Positions 12,301 through 22,503 of a stretch of 64,000 nucleotides of DNA are shown here, one piece after another. A model generated the notes under the pieces. The model saw nothing but the letters and a program-made list of their open reading frames with translations. It searched no databases and had not been told where the DNA came from. How positions within the stretch are numbered: the first letter of the stretch is position 1; each line of letters begins with the position of its first letter. Source of the DNA: Protonemura montana (taxonomy: Eukaryota; Arthropoda; Insecta; Plecoptera; Nemouridae); contig OX387611.1 of the NCBI GenBank assembly GCA_947568835.1, forward strand, positions 6,700,001 to 6,764,000, written 5' to 3'. The position numbers were made by a program, and so were the translations under genes.

Positions 12301-15300
12301 TGAATAACCTGCAGTTTGTTGACAGGATGAAATTGCATTAAAATTGCATCGACATTGCACTATGAAGCAGATGTGACGCTGGAACATGGGGGGGGGGGGG
12401 GGGGGCAAAATCCATTAATGACACTAAAACTTCGATAAAAGCTTGCCGGTGATTTAATTGGCAAGACAAATTCAAATGTATAAGTTTCAATAGAGAAATA
12501 ATCAATCGGGTATCTAATTGTAATGCACTTGAACTTTTGCCATTCAGCATTTCCTCGGAAAGAAGATTACGGTCAGATTATCGCTCGCACATAGAAATTT
12601 TATAAACAAATTAGAGCACCCGACCGGCAATTGGGAGGTCCCGGTTTCGTACGCCCAGTTCGGTTGCACATTTCTAGCTTCCTTTCCAAATTAGATATGT
12701 TTTTTTCGATGATAGTGATGCGAATTATGGCTGTACAAAGTTTGTGTCCAATAAACAAACACAAACTGCATGGATATAAAAAAATAGCTGGCTGATTATT
12801 ACCCTTTCAATGAAGTCAAAGTTCTGGACAGGTCCGGCGATAGAGAAAAATACGCTGTGGTACAAGATAATGAGGTACATAGAGATTACGCGCAAGCCGT
12901 GGACGCAATCAATGCTGTGATCCGACGTGTCGGAAAGAGCAATCTCGGAGAAGTTCTTGCGCATTGAGAAGCAGAGCAAGTAGCCGATCAGGTTGTTCAC
13001 TGCAGGGGCAGAAGGGTACTTTAGTATAAGTAATCACAACAACTAGGTCGGGAGATGTTGGCATTTTTTTTGGTCCTAATTGTAGGGAAAACCAAAAATT
13101 CTGAACACTATACTTACTCTTGGACGTGAAAGTTTTATCTTTAAATCTGGATGACTCGTGAGTTTGACGTTTAACATCGAGTGGTCAGAGTTTCTAGAAA
13201 CTTATTGGGCAGCAGTAAAACAGCAGCAAAACTGCTCCTAATGTCAAAAGTATCTTCAGAGCCGTTTGCAAAAATTGGTGACACGTTTCGTGCATTGCTC
13301 TTTTCGTTAGAAACGTTTCGTGCAGAGCCGTAGTTTGGGTGTACGCATACATATATATATATATATATCCAAGTGGCGTTTAACAAAGTTTAAAACCACA
13401 AAAAAAAACGATTTTTATTTGGAAACGTAGACTTGAGAAACGCATGTCAATATCTCGATTTACTAGTTAATTTGTACCTACCACTCTAAAATCTAAACAT
13501 GCTCTTCAAAATTTTATTTAATTCGTGTAAAATTTTGTAGACTTTTCAGCTTCTGAAAGGTAGATTTGAGATGAAAACTACTCTTTCTTTGTTCTGTTTA
13601 ATAAATCAATTTTTTTTTCTACCAGCCGTTTAGAAAAAGAGCAGAGATCCTTCCCTCTTTGCCGTGTTGATGTCATCGGTACCAATTCAATGCGTGGTGG
13701 GGCGGAATAGACTACATACTACTATTGTTTTTGCCTCAAATTTTCTTGAGACAAAAACTAGAGTATTTTCTTGAAATTTTTCTTCTTTCTGGAGCTGAAA
13801 AGTTGAAAATCCTGTCGAGTGCTCTTCATTTTCCTCTCCGGCACGCCTCTTTGTTAAAGAGCGCTTTTGACACAATGTGACATTTGCTGTTGAAGACTTG
13901 ACAAAGAAGGAAGTTATTTCAAAAGTTATTGCATTCAAGCGTATACTTATTGTCTACTTCTGTGCGTACTACCTTCATCTTGTCGGTCTTGGCGGTAGCT
14001 GAAGTCGAAGACGGTGCTGCCGACGACGACGACGACAATCAACGCCAAAACAACGCTGCAAAGGAAGCGTCGAAGTTTCGACAATTCATCTCAAAGCATC
14101 ATAGCAGAAGCTTGGCATGGACGCTATAGCCGGAGAATGTGTCGCAATGTCGTCATCAAGCACTGGCTTGGCATGGACGCTATAGCCGGAGAATGTGTCG
14201 CGATATCGTCATCCACAAGCACTGGCTTGGCATGGACGCTATAGCCGGAGAATGTGTCGCGATGTCGTCATCAATACACAAGCACTGGCTTGGCATGGAC
14301 GCTATAGCCGGAGAATGTGTCGCGATGTCGTCATCGATACACAAGCACTGGCTTGGCATGGACGCTATAGCCGGAGAATGTGTCGCGATGTCGTCATCAA
14401 TACACAAACACTGGCTTGGCATGGGTTTTCGTCACGAATCTATTTTTTGCTATAAATTGATTAACAAGTGGGGTTTAACGACGCACTGTTTTGCAGACCG
14501 CGTACGCGTCAATAGGCTTATCAACAGTCAGATAAGGGGACTAAATAAGGGGATAAAGGAATTTAATATCATTAAATACGTTACCAGTAAGCGATGCTGC
14601 CGGCCGACAGCTGCTCCTCCTGGCGGTTGGTTTGGCAGGTCGACGCACCTAACGCAACGCTAACAACCCTCTGCGAATTGTTTCGCTCGGTTGCCACCAG
14701 GTAGAGGTTCAGCGAAGTCTCTATATCAGTGGACGAGCACGACGCCGGCACGCACAGCGCCCAGTTGACGACGTCGCGAGGAATCTTGTGACGGTGACCA
14801 TCGAACTGTAAAAAGAAAAACATTCGTGATACTTATTCATAGATTTTTTTGATGGTTTTTAAACTCATGTCTACTTGAATTATCCTTGGCACTAGTTTTG
14901 AGAAAAACTATTTGAAATGGAGTTTGAATGCTAAGTAAAGGACAACTAAAATTTCCTTTTTAGTTGTCCTTTGATTTAAGTTGTCCTTTAAGTTGTCATT
15001 TGATTTAAGTTGTCCTCTACTTAGCATTCAAACCCCATTTCAAATAGTTTTTCATATTCATGTACTTTGGTACTACCACGAACCGGCTAAATATCGGACA
15101 CTTCTTTTTTGTCTTAGTGCTGTTCGCTATATCAATGAATGAGTGACTGATTAATGATCGATTAGTTGGGTTTAAAGACGCAATTTTTTTTGACAACGGG
15201 CCATGTGGCTCTGCTCTAATGGCGTAGGTGAATAATAATAATGATAATTATGCACCTAGCCTAACCTAGAAAGGAGAAGAGAAACTTAATCCTGTTATAG

Positions 15301-17332
15301 AAAAGCACGGGGACCAACGGCTTAACGTCTCTTTTGAAGGACGGTACAACGTGAACTGCTAGGTTTCTCTACAAATCCATGCTGACGAGAGGTTGATAAG
15401 CAAGGCGAATTAAGTTGTACTCACTTTCATCCCTTCAACCTCACTCTGCCGAACAGAACTTATTATTATTATTTGTGGTGTTTAACGACTCACTGTTTTG
15501 ACAACTGGCCCTGCGGCACTGGTCTAATGGCGTCGGTGAATGAATGGATGATGATAAAGATGATGATGAACCTAACCTAGCTTAGAAGGGAGGAGGGGGA
15601 ACCCGGTGCCGGCACGTAGCCTACTCCTGTCGAAAAGCACCAAGGGGACCACCGGCTTCACGTCCCTTCCGAAGAACGGTACAACTCGAACAGCAGGATT
15701 CCTCCACAAATCCATGCTGTCGAGAGGTTGATAAGCAAGGCAAGTGAAGTTGCTGTACTAACTTTCATCCCTCCAACCTCTCTCCCGAACAGAACTGGTC
15801 ATGTGTATAATGGTCACCCATTCAATACCTGACTCAGCGCAGTGTTGCTTAACTTCGGTGATCTAACGAGAACCGGTGTTTCCAACACGCCAAACCGTTC
15901 GGTCCGAACAGAACTGGTCGGGTGTATGATGGACGCCCAGCGCAGTGTTGCTTAACTTCGGTGCAGTGATTAACTCCTGAACATTTTTTCAGTCGTTGAA
16001 AATCAAAAATTACTACCTTTATCGGGCCAAACTGTGGTTCTGCTAGTACTTACGATAATCCTGTCCCAGACCGAGCTTGTGGTCGTGTTTTTTTTTTCGA
16101 CTGTGCGTAGCGATAGCGTCACCCTCACCAAGCAATACTGAGCACGAACCGGCTGCGTCACAGCGACGCATCCGTCGAAGTCTCCCAGCTGGTACACGCT
16201 GCCAGAGAGCAGCCCGACAGCACCCTTAACACTGGAGTCCCACACTGAAATAGGAAAAAAGTGCCTTAAAAAAAAAAATTTTTGTTCCAGATTTGCTGAT
16301 ACCCGACGGTTTAATGTATTAGAAACACCGGTCCCAAAGTTAAGCGACATTGCGCAGGGTCAGGTAATGGATGATGATTGATTTGTGGTGGTTAACGACG
16401 CACTGTTTTGACATCTGGCAATGCGGCACTGGTCTAATGGCGTCGGTGAATGTGTGGATGATAGTGATAATGATGAACCTAACCTAGCCTAGATAGGACG
16501 AGAGGAAACCCAGTGCCGGCACGTAGCCTACTCCTGCCAAAGAACACCAATGGGACCACCGGTTTAACGTTCCTTCCGAAGGACGGTACAACGCGAACAG
16601 CAGGATTCCTCCACAAATCCATGCTGTCGAGAGGTTGATAAGCAAGGCGCATAAAGTTGCTGTACTAACATGCATCCCTCCAATCGCTTTCCCGAACAGA
16701 ACGGGTCATGTGTATGATTGTCACCCATCCAATACCTGACTCAGCGCAGTGTTGCTTAACTTCGGTGATCTCACGAGAACCAGTGTTTCCAACACACCAA
16801 ACCGTTCGGTGGTATTGGATGGATGGTTATAGGGTAGAACAGCTTCACTCGCCATTTTTCTTAGCCTCTTGACAGCATGTATTTGTGGAGGAATCCTGTT
16901 GTTCGAGTTCTACTGTCCTTCGGAAGAGTCGTTAAGCCGGAGGTCCTCTGTTTTTTATTTGTTAAAAAAATGGGCTATGCACCTGCAATTTTCCGTTTCG
17001 CCCTTGTAGACTTTCTTCAATACCCTTGTCATTAGCAACATATTCACCGACGCCAATAGCCTTTATTTGCCAGAGGGACTGGTGTAAAAACCGTGCGTGC
17101 AAAAATCAATATATTTTGACTTACTTTGCGTCGCCCATGATGTAGAATTGTTCAGATTATCGAGAAGCGTTTGACTGTCTTCCTTGCATTGAGAATTGTG
17201 CGAGTGAAGAGCTACGATGGGCAGCGTTGGCAAGATTTCCTCCCTGGGTAGCACGTCTGGGTCGGTAGCTGCCGCACTGGCCAACGCCACCAGCGCCATT
17301 ATGAGCCACGGCATGGTTCGGGGGAAACCCAT
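6379..17332 (-). CDS. nrf-6-like: NRF-6-like multi-pass acyltransferase
   Basis: Twelve exons: 17332-17125, 16244-16054, 14805-14585, 14055-13973, 12999-12803, 11693-11536, 11076-10908, 10148-9955, 9351-9213, 8609-8420, 7532-7390, 6547-6379; about 686 aa. All have GT-AG sites and the first ten junctions agree in phase. Residues 1-25 are a signal peptide. Residues ~65-205 are the NRF domain, with MWDSSVKGAVGLLSG, LGDFDGCVAV and the Cys pair around WALCVPASC. Residues ~235-665 are an acyltransferase-3 domain with about ten helices, including CVHGLRVISM...LYHSVF (conserved His), VDSFFAISGLLVAY, YCQFLAHLVI and the terminal LTVEAPI. C. elegans NRF-6 takes part in lipid/drug transport; the substrate here is unknown. 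The last junction does not fit: exon 11 ends in phase 0 and exon 12 needs phase 2, so a micro-exon, odd splice site or one-base indel is required. It is probably expressed, but that point decides whether it is intact. Confidence 0.9.
6940..7140 (+). repeat. Dispersed repeat D1, copy a
   Basis: About 190 bases that recur in inverted orientation at 19600-19800 (shared CTACATCGCCTCTGCC, GTGCAGCCCGTTGCAAGCAA and GGATTCATGCAAGGATCAAC). Lies in the last intron of the NRF-6-like gene. No coding capacity or terminal repeats found. Confidence 0.7.
7617..7990 (+). repeat. GGCCRAACGCCT repeat, copy a
   Basis: Intronic stretch starting GGCCAAACGCCTGCTCTGAT and continuing with a TTCAACTTAGA block, clearly related to 40640-41200, where the same motif forms inverted ends. 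Probably a decayed MITE. The right end is unclear here. Confidence 0.45.
7980..8407 (+). mobile_element. 5S-rRNA-derived SINE, copy 2
   Basis: Full-length plus-strand copy with 5S head (AAGTTAAGCAACACTGCG, GGATGGGTGACC), CTTCGGAAGGGACGTTAAGC core and GTGCGTCGTTA end. Its tail ends about a dozen bases before the donor end of exon 10 of the NRF-6-like gene, antisense to that gene. Confidence 0.9.
9395..9412. repeat. (TA)n microsatellite
   Basis: Short A-run followed by an alternating AT tract, intronic. A second AT tract of this type is at 13349-13368. Confidence 0.8.
9455..9925 (+). repeat. Tandem array of 5S-derived SINE heads
   Basis: Starts as an ordinary SINE head (ACACCGGTTCTCGTGAGATC), then the segment from AAGTTAAGCAACACTGCGCT through GGAGGGATGAAA repeats about five times with a period near 90-95 bases and no SINE body. 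Each unit keeps the GGATGGGTGACC-like C box. The array stops about 30 bases from the donor end of exon 8 of the NRF-6-like gene (9955). Confidence 0.85.
10221..10575. mobile_element. Fold-back MITE 'TGCTAAGTAAAGG', copy 1
   Basis: Ends are inverted copies of about 50 bases: AAAACTATTTTAAATGGGTT...GCTAAGTAAAGGGCAACT on the left and AGTTGTCCTTTACTTAGC...AACCCATTTCAATTAGTTTT on the right. There is no coding frame between. Intron 7 of the NRF-6-like gene. Confidence 0.8.
11205..11410 (+). repeat. Dispersed repeat D2, copy a
   Basis: Shares GAGTTTTCGTAACAGCTG, TTAACACTACAAAACTAC and a downstream TTTTCAGAAAATTTGCACC block with 17700-18110, and inverted with 34090-34575 and 54830-55325. Consensus end not determined. 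Confidence 0.65.
11816..11960 (+). mobile_element. tRNA-type SINE A tail forming a hairpin
   Basis: The tail block ATAGTGTTGATAATAATAAA...ACCCCGCGCATTGCAAGCG...GATTTCATCCTAATA is shared with copies at 37.3 and 60.0 kb. Here an inverted partial copy precedes it: ACTATAACCGTCTCAAAAAC pairs with TTTTTGAGATGGTCATAGT across a six-base spacer (stem about 35 bases, 11820-11895). Intron 5 of the NRF-6-like gene. Confidence 0.7.
12391..12406 (+). repeat. Poly-G tract
   Basis: Uninterrupted G run in intron 5 of the NRF-6-like gene. Length may be unreliable, as such runs often are in assemblies. Confidence 0.8.
12608..12690 (+). mobile_element. tRNA-type SINE B, copy 1
   Basis: Contains GAGCACCCGACCGGCAATTG and a degraded GGTTTCGTACGCC B-box, as in copies at 19047, 21375 and 42279. 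The CCCGA/TTGGG pairing would form an anticodon stem with loop CCGGCAA (anticodon-position triplet GGC). The 5' end is missing, so this is not a working tRNA. Confidence 0.65.
14111..14430 (+). repeat. Minisatellite, 56-63 bp units
   Basis: Five full units and one partial starting CTTGGCATGGACGCTATAGC at 14111, 14167, 14226, 14289, 14352 and 14415. Spacing is 56, 59, 63, 63, 63. Later units gain a TCAATACACAAG segment. Lies between exons 3 and 4 of the NRF-6-like gene, 50 bases upstream (in gene sense) of the exon 4 acceptor. Frames running through it are repeat artefacts. Confidence 0.9.
14901..15054. mobile_element. Fold-back MITE 'TGCTAAGTAAAGG', copy 2
   Basis: Short derivative of the 10221 element: the two inverted ends lie almost back to back, separated by three repeats of TTGATTTAAGTTGTCC type. 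Intron 2 of the NRF-6-like gene. Confidence 0.85.
15165..15460 (-). mobile_element. 5S-rRNA-derived SINE, copy 3 (head truncated)
   Basis: Minus-strand body and tail of the family (TTGACAACGGGCCATGTGGC end, decayed core near 15335). More divergent than the neighbouring copies, and the head is cut at the CCGAACAGAACTT block. Confidence 0.8.
15465..15965 (-). mobile_element. 5S-rRNA-derived SINE, copy 4 plus extra head
   Basis: Complete minus-strand copy to about 15900 with head, core and tail. A second partial head (TGGTCGGGTGTATGATGGAC...CAGTGTTGCTTAACTTCGG) follows to 15963, the same head duplication seen on a larger scale at 9455. Confidence 0.85.
16375..16812 (-). mobile_element. 5S-rRNA-derived SINE, copy 5
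   Basis: Full-length minus-strand copy, from the AACGACGCACTGTTTTGACA tail to the CACCAAACCGTTCGGT start. Intron 1 of the NRF-6-like gene, same strand as the gene. Confidence 0.9.
16812..17110 (+). mobile_element. 5S-rRNA-derived SINE, copy 6 (head decayed)
   Basis: Begins within the head (GGTATTGGATGGATGGTTA), then body with TCCTTCGGAAGAGTCGTTAA. Lies head to head with copy 5 and ends 15 bases from the exon 1 donor of the NRF-6-like gene. Confidence 0.75.
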
Positions 17333-17474
17333 CTCACCTGTTCTGGAGCAAGGTTCACTAGTGTTACAGATAGGCGTTGAGCAAGATTCGTAATTCGCCG
17401 TAAGCAATAAGCTCGAGCTCGGAGTCGCTAATCGCTTGACATCGACTGCCTCATTTGTTGCGATTTGCTATTAC

Positions 17475-17650
17475 AATTTTTGATTTGATTATTGGGGTTT
17501 AACGACGCACTGTTTTGACGACTGGCCATGCGGTACTAGTCTAACAGCGTCGGTGAATGAGTGGATGAATATGAGGATGATGTTGAACCTAATCTAGCCT
17601 AGAAGGCATGAGGGGAAACCTGGTACCGGCACGTAGCCTATTCAACAGAT
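17475..17650 (-). mobile_element. 5S-rRNA-derived SINE, copy 7 (3' half)
   Basis: Tail and part of the body only (AACGACGCACTGTTTTGACG...GGTACCGGCACGTAGCC). It stops abruptly where repeat D2 begins nearby. Confidence 0.75.
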
Positions 17651-17689
17651 TGACGCTTTTCAAAATCAAAAAATGTTATTTCGTCTCAT

Positions 17690-18110
17690 CGATACTCGCG
17701 TTGTAAAAGAGGCTGTTCTAGAAAATTTCCGGTGTTTTTCAAAAAAAAAAAATGAGTTTTCGTAGCAGCTGTGGATCCCAAATTGATTAAATCTGTTAAC
17801 ACTACCAAACTACATTTAAAAAATACTTGAGCCAACCATTTTAAAATGTTTTAATTATTAGTTGTTTCCAGTTTTTACAGATATTTCTTATGAAATGGAT
17901 TTTCCGGAAAATGTGCCCAAACATATTGCTGAAACAGTGGTTACCAACTCCAATTGTAAAATAAAAAAATATCAAAAAAATATTTTCAAATATTTTTTTG
18001 TTAAAACTAGTGCTAAGGATAAATCAAGTAGACAAGAGTCTAAAAACCATCATAAAAAAAAAGATTTTCTGTCCTGGATCCTCCAAAAAGACAATATGGA
18101 GGCGTAACAA
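17690..18110 (+). repeat. Dispersed repeat D2, copy b
   Basis: Contains GAGTTTTCGTAGCAGCTG, TTAACACTACCAAACTAC, ATGGATTTTCCGGAAAATGT, an AGTCTAAAAACCATCATAAA block and a CCTGGATCCTCCAAAAAGAC end. The same blocks occur in inverted order at 34.1-34.6 and 54.8-55.3 kb. Confidence 0.75.
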
Positions 18111-18129
18111 CCCCCTTTACTGGACATAT

Positions 18130-18290
18130 TAAAACTGGATCTAGGTACCGTACCTTTCGGAACGCAGGTCTTCAACTGTGTTGGCTCGAGGACGTCTTCA
18201 CTGTTCGCTGGCACATAGGTGCACCGTGAAACTGACTGCTCCATTCGGAGTGCAGCGATATTCAGGGTCAACGAAAAGGCTGCAGTCACT
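18130..18290 (-). other. Possible minus-strand exon, unassigned
   Basis: A TTTTTAG acceptor (about 18290) and an AAAG/GTACGG donor (about 18152) bound an open minus-strand stretch with MEQSVSRCTYVPANS and a downstream Cys. It lies about 0.8 kb upstream of the NRF-6-like start and could be a 5' exon of that gene or part of a lost gene. I do not recognise it. Confidence 0.25.
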
Positions 18291-18499
18291 AAAAATGAAC
18301 TAGTTTGACTTCTCCAAAGATGTTAATTGTTTGCAGAAACGAGCAAATAGAAACTGATTTTGCAAACCCGCTCATGCAAAGACAATCGTAATGATTACCT
18401 ATGAACCATTTTTTTGCATAAAGATCAAAAAGGTAAAATCAAGTCATCGAGCTAGTTTTTTATTATAAGTAACACTAATTTCCAAAAATGAATGACTAA

Positions 18500-18850
18500 A
18501 CGGTTTGGCGTGTTGGAAACACCGGTTCTCGCTAGATCACCGAAGTTAAGCAACACTGCGCTGAGTCAGATATTGGATGGGTGACCATCATACACATGAC
18601 CAGTTCTGTTCGGGAGAGAGGTTAGAGGGATAGAGGGAGGTTAGAGGGATTCGTGGAGAAATCCTGCTGTTCGAGTTGTACCGTCCTTCAGAAGGGACGT
18701 TAAGCCGGTGGTCCCCTTGGTGCTATTCGACAGGAGTAGGCTACGTGCGGGCACCGGGTTTCCGCTTATCCCTTCTAGACTATGTTAGGTTCATCATCCT
18801 CCTCATAATCATCCACTCATTCACCGACGCCATTGGACCAGCGCCTCCAG
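18500..18850 (+). mobile_element. 5S-rRNA-derived SINE, copy 8
   Basis: Clear head (GGTTTGGCGTGTTGGAAACA...GATCACCGAAGTTAAG) and core with CCTTCAGAAGGGACGTTAAG. A segment between head and body is shortened and the tail is cut at GACCAGCGCC. Confidence 0.85.
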
Positions 18851-19046
18851 AAAAACCGAAAACCCTGCAACAATCCCAATCTTTCGAGATACTACACGGT
18901 ATTCGAGGAATGGAGTCAGACGTTCTGTCCTGTGGCAATTGAATTAGCATCCAATCCTATAGTTCCTAAGAACTCGTCCATACGAGTCGCCTCAGCGTCT
19001 TCCCCCTTTGAGGGGATCCCTTATCCCACACGGCGAAAACTGTGGC

Positions 19047-19135
19047 CGGATAGTTCGGTTGGTAGAGCACCCGACCGGCAATTGGGAGTCGGTTCGTATC
19101 CCGGTTCGCTCGCACTTTTTTCCAGTCAGCTTCCC
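19047..19135 (+). mobile_element. tRNA-type SINE B, copy 2
   Basis: Best-preserved copy: GGATAGTTCGGTTGGTAGAG (A box), GAGCACCCGACCGGCAATTG, then GTTCGTATCCCGGTTCG (B box) and a TTCCAGTCAGCTTCC body. The cloverleaf is imperfect (D arm altered, extra bases missing before the T arm), so it is not called as a tRNA gene. Confidence 0.7.
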
Positions 19136-19598
19136 TTCCACCCATTGCTTGGAAAATCACTAGAAAAACCAAAATCCCTGCATTATAATTATTATTAACG
19201 CAGAGATGGACTAAGTCAGGAGGCTGATGGTTTGGTCATCCTTGGTTCGCAAAATATTCGCCAGCTGCATACCTTGACTCTGTTCACGATGTTGTTTCAA
19301 AATCACACCCTAACAAAAATAAACAGAAGATTATGCACCATATTATTATGATTAAAAAGTTGCTAAGCCTGCGGTAACATGAATTGAAAGATTTTAGAAG
19401 CTCTGTGAGATGATATTGGCTGAAACACGTCGAATGTACAGAATAATAATTTATTTATCTGAAATCATATTTTATCTGCATACGATCCTTCTCCCCTAGT
19501 ATTTCTCAGAACCCATCATCTAGCTAACACCCCCGCATGTGGACCACTACACTTCCCTCGCCATCTTTGCAAATTTAGTATAAAAGGCCGTGTTTTTG
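19136..19598. other. Gene-free interval
   Basis: No supported frame, splice pair or named repeat. Confidence 0.4.
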
Positions 19599-19599
19599 G

Positions 19600-19800
19600 C
19601 CAAGAAGGCATTCTACCTTCACGACATTGTTGATCCTTGCATGAATCCTTGCATGTCCGCACATCAGCGATTCCAGTTGCTTGCAACGGGCTGCACAATC
19701 TTTGATAGTGCGAGGCAGAGGCGATGTAGTGTGAAGCGATCGCCATGCAGCCGTGGCGGGATGGGGGCCACGGCAAAAAAAAATGCCAAGAAGGCAATGA
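19600..19800 (-). repeat. Dispersed repeat D1, copy b
   Basis: Inverted counterpart of 6940-7140. Frames running through it are repeat sequence, not genes. Confidence 0.7.
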
Positions 19801-20940
19801 AGTCTATAAGACACCGATAGGGCTTGGGTGAAGCGGTAGCATTTCCATAAAAGCCAACAGAGTAAGTGTTTTGGTGAACACCGGTTCTCGTGAGATCACT
19901 GAAGTTCAAAATCTCTTAAACGCCATAGCGAACAGAGGACCAAGCAGTCAAAAGTTATGGGCTCGAAAATTATTCGGAAAAATCATCATTCACTTTGTGC
20001 CTATCGTTTTAATAGTAAATAGATTAATCTTCTACCAATTTAACATAATAGCACTAAATTTAAGCAAAAACTGGGTGAAGTAAAAATTGCGTAGACTAAC
20101 TGCTTATTATTTAAAAGGAATTTCTTACACCGAACGGGGTTTTTCCACACAACAGCTTCTAGCAGTGGTTTTCCCTGGCCACTTCGGCATGCCGATTAAA
20201 TTAAACTTCTTTGCTTCAGTCATCGAGTTCTCTCCCGTCTCTCTCTGATTTGTCTGAAAGAACTTAGCACCTAATCTTAGCAAACTTGTCCATCTTTGTC
20301 CACTCTTACGTACTACCATCGTGCTAATGTTAAACCGTTATCGCGCTAAATCGCCGCCAAAATCGCCGCAAAAAATTACCGTTGCTACGAGGTGCAGTCG
20401 CCATCGTTTCGAGTGGCAGATTATTCGTACTTTAAACTGGCTTAAACTCGATAAAACTTTACTAATGCTATCCTCAAAATCGTTATATGTATCAACATTT
20501 TGAAAAGTAGTTATTCAATTTTAGAGATTTTTTAAAAAGGGCGGGTGCATGCGCTATCATGTGGTCACCACCGTAACTACGTGTTGCCGGCTCGCTTGCT
20601 CAGCAGAAAGTTTAACATTAATGATGACCCTCTGACTGTACATGCATAAACTGAACTATTCTTCTAATTTCCACCGTCACCCAGCGGGCACTGAACCCTG
20701 CATGCAGTACGTGACTAGTTTTTCTCTCAAAAATTAAAACCGCTTTATATTTGTATTGTATTGCCCAAAGACCCCTCTGGCAATTAGCGACACAAAAGGG
20801 ATTTCCCTGGCAGCTGTGCGCAGATATTTAAATTTCTTGATCACTGCAGCTGACAAGGCGTGTCAGGACAGCCAAATCGCGTCGCAATTAGTGAGCGGTG
20901 AAAAAGGCGAATCACATTAATCGTGCAGCATTCTTCCTTA
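19801..20940. other. Repeat debris, no gene
   Basis: A 5S-SINE head fragment at about 19862-19905 (ACACCGGTTCTCGTGAGATC). At 20608-20640 a GAAAGTTTAACATTAATGA block resembles the end of the fold-back repeat at 37.9 kb; 26022-26050 carries another such fragment. Confidence 0.45.
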
Positions 20941-20944
20941 ATTT

Positions 20945-21285
20945 TGAAATGATTGGGTCAGATATTGGATGGGTGACCATCACACACATGACCAGTTTTG
21001 TTTGAGAGAGAGAGATTGGAAGGATGAAAGTTAATACAGCTTCACTCGCCTTGCTTATCAACCTCTCGACAGCATGGATTTGTAGAGGAATCCTGTTGTT
21101 CGCGTTGTACTGTCCTTCGGAAGGGACGTTATGCCAGTGGTCCCCTTGGACTTCGACATGAGTGGGCTACGTGCCGGTACCGTGGTACCCATAATCATTC
21201 TTGATTAGGTACCGTTTTCACCAATTAATTCACCAATTCCACAAGATAACGAAACAGTGCGTCGTTAAACACTAGAAATTTAAAA
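20945..21285 (+). mobile_element. 5S-rRNA-derived SINE, copy 9
   Basis: Head from TTGGGTCAGATATTGGATGG, core TCCTTCGGAAGGGACGTTAT, and tail GAAACAGTGCGTCGTTAAAC. The middle of the tail is shortened. Confidence 0.85.
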
Positions 21286-21364
21286 TAAAATCTCGATCTC
21301 TTTCTCTGAATAGGAAACTAGTATCGGTATCGCTGTAAGTGTGAACAATGCTAGACGTTTACAA

Positions 21365-21541
21365 ACCGGCTATCCCCCGAAAGAGCACCCGACCGGCAAT
21401 TGGGAGGTCCCGGGTTCGTATCCCGATTCGGTTGCACATATATCCAGTCTAGCTTCCTTTCTAACTAGTACAAGTTACGAAACTTCGGGAAATTTAGTTG
21501 TCCTTTACTTAGCATTCAAAACCCATTTCAAATAGTTTTTG
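21365..21541 (+). mobile_element. tRNA-type SINE B copy 3 abutting a MITE half
   Basis: 21375-21470 has GAGCACCCGACCGGCAATTG and GGGTTCGTATCCCGATTCGG, a near-intact B box. 21488-21541 is the right end of the TGCTAAGTAAAGG fold-back MITE. The left MITE end is absent. Confidence 0.7.
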
Positions 21542-21929
21542 TGAAAACCTTTCCAGTTCTTCAAGCAGTCGTAATTTTTTTTGGTTAATAATCATCAAAA
21601 TATCTATGATTTAAGCATTTATCAGGGTGCTGGTTTAAGTCACTACCCTGTTTAAGATTGTTTTAAATGGTGTTGGTGAAATGGACAATCAGAACCTTTC
21701 TTCTTCCCTTTTCACCAAATTTATTTACCAACCTCTTAATATTCTTACACTCTGAATAAATATGAGTGAAATTTTCACTCTTTGAAAGAGTCACGTCTTT
21801 TTTGACTCATTCATGAGTGAATTTCACTTTGATTGACTCTTAAAAGAATTGTTATCCCACTCATTTAGAAAGAGTGAGCAGATATGAGTGGCAAAGATAG
21901 TTGAATCATTTTTCTCTTTCTGTAATCAT

Positions 21930-22391
21930 CTCTCTTTCTGTGTTTTGGGTTAGCGCGTTATAAACTATAAATTAATGTTGTTTAATATTAATATTAGTAT
22001 ATAGTATAGTAACCTGTATAGTAATATAGTATAGTTTAGCTCGTAGCACAAATGTATATATTTTTTTTGACAAGCCCACACACAAGTCTATCTTATGTGG
22101 GATTTTTCACTTCTTCAATTTTGTTTACATTCTATATGTTTAAACTACCTGTAAAATTGTGTAAAATTAAAAGAATAAATAAATAAAATAAATTAATAAA
22201 TTAATTAACAAGAGCGATAATAACTCACAAAGAAGTGAATTGGCGAACGCATGCAGATAGATTATTTCTTGCTTATGCGACCAAATTCGTTGACAAAGAT
22301 AATATCTGTACTAAAACACATGGGAAATACAGGCGTCAGCAACCTCGCTCTGGACGACTCTCTCACTTTCTGTGTTTTGGGTTAGCGCGTT
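21930..22391 (+). repeat. Direct repeats flanking a 430-base insert
   Basis: TTTCTGTGTTTTGGGTTAGC plus GCGTT occurs at about 21935-21959 and again at 22367-22391. The AT-rich stretch between looks like an insertion or local duplication inside the outer element. Confidence 0.6.
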
Positions 22392-22503
22392 CGAGTATTC
22401 ATGCGTCACAACGCGCGACAGTGTCTTCCAGTGAACGTATTTGTCCGTTACGCGGTGCGGTATGTGAGTCCACCCACTATCGCCAGTGTTCCTCTACGAA
22501 GCC

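Noticed and set aside
13687-13938. Extra exon of the NRF-6-like gene
   Set aside because: There is an acceptor-like site, but exons 4 and 5 join in matching phase without it and the peptide has no family resemblance.
14139-14663. Frames of 80-174 residues on both strands
   Set aside because: They are translations of the 56-63-bp minisatellite; repeated GMDAIAGECVA units are a by-product of unit lengths divisible or nearly divisible by three.
18500-18620. 5S rRNA gene
   Set aside because: Only the internal promoter region resembles 5S. The sequence continues into a SINE body and is repeated many times with truncations.
19047-19135. Functional tRNA(Ala)
   Set aside because: The arms are incomplete and the same sequence recurs at 12.6, 21.4 and 42.3 kb with a shared non-tRNA body, so it is a SINE head.
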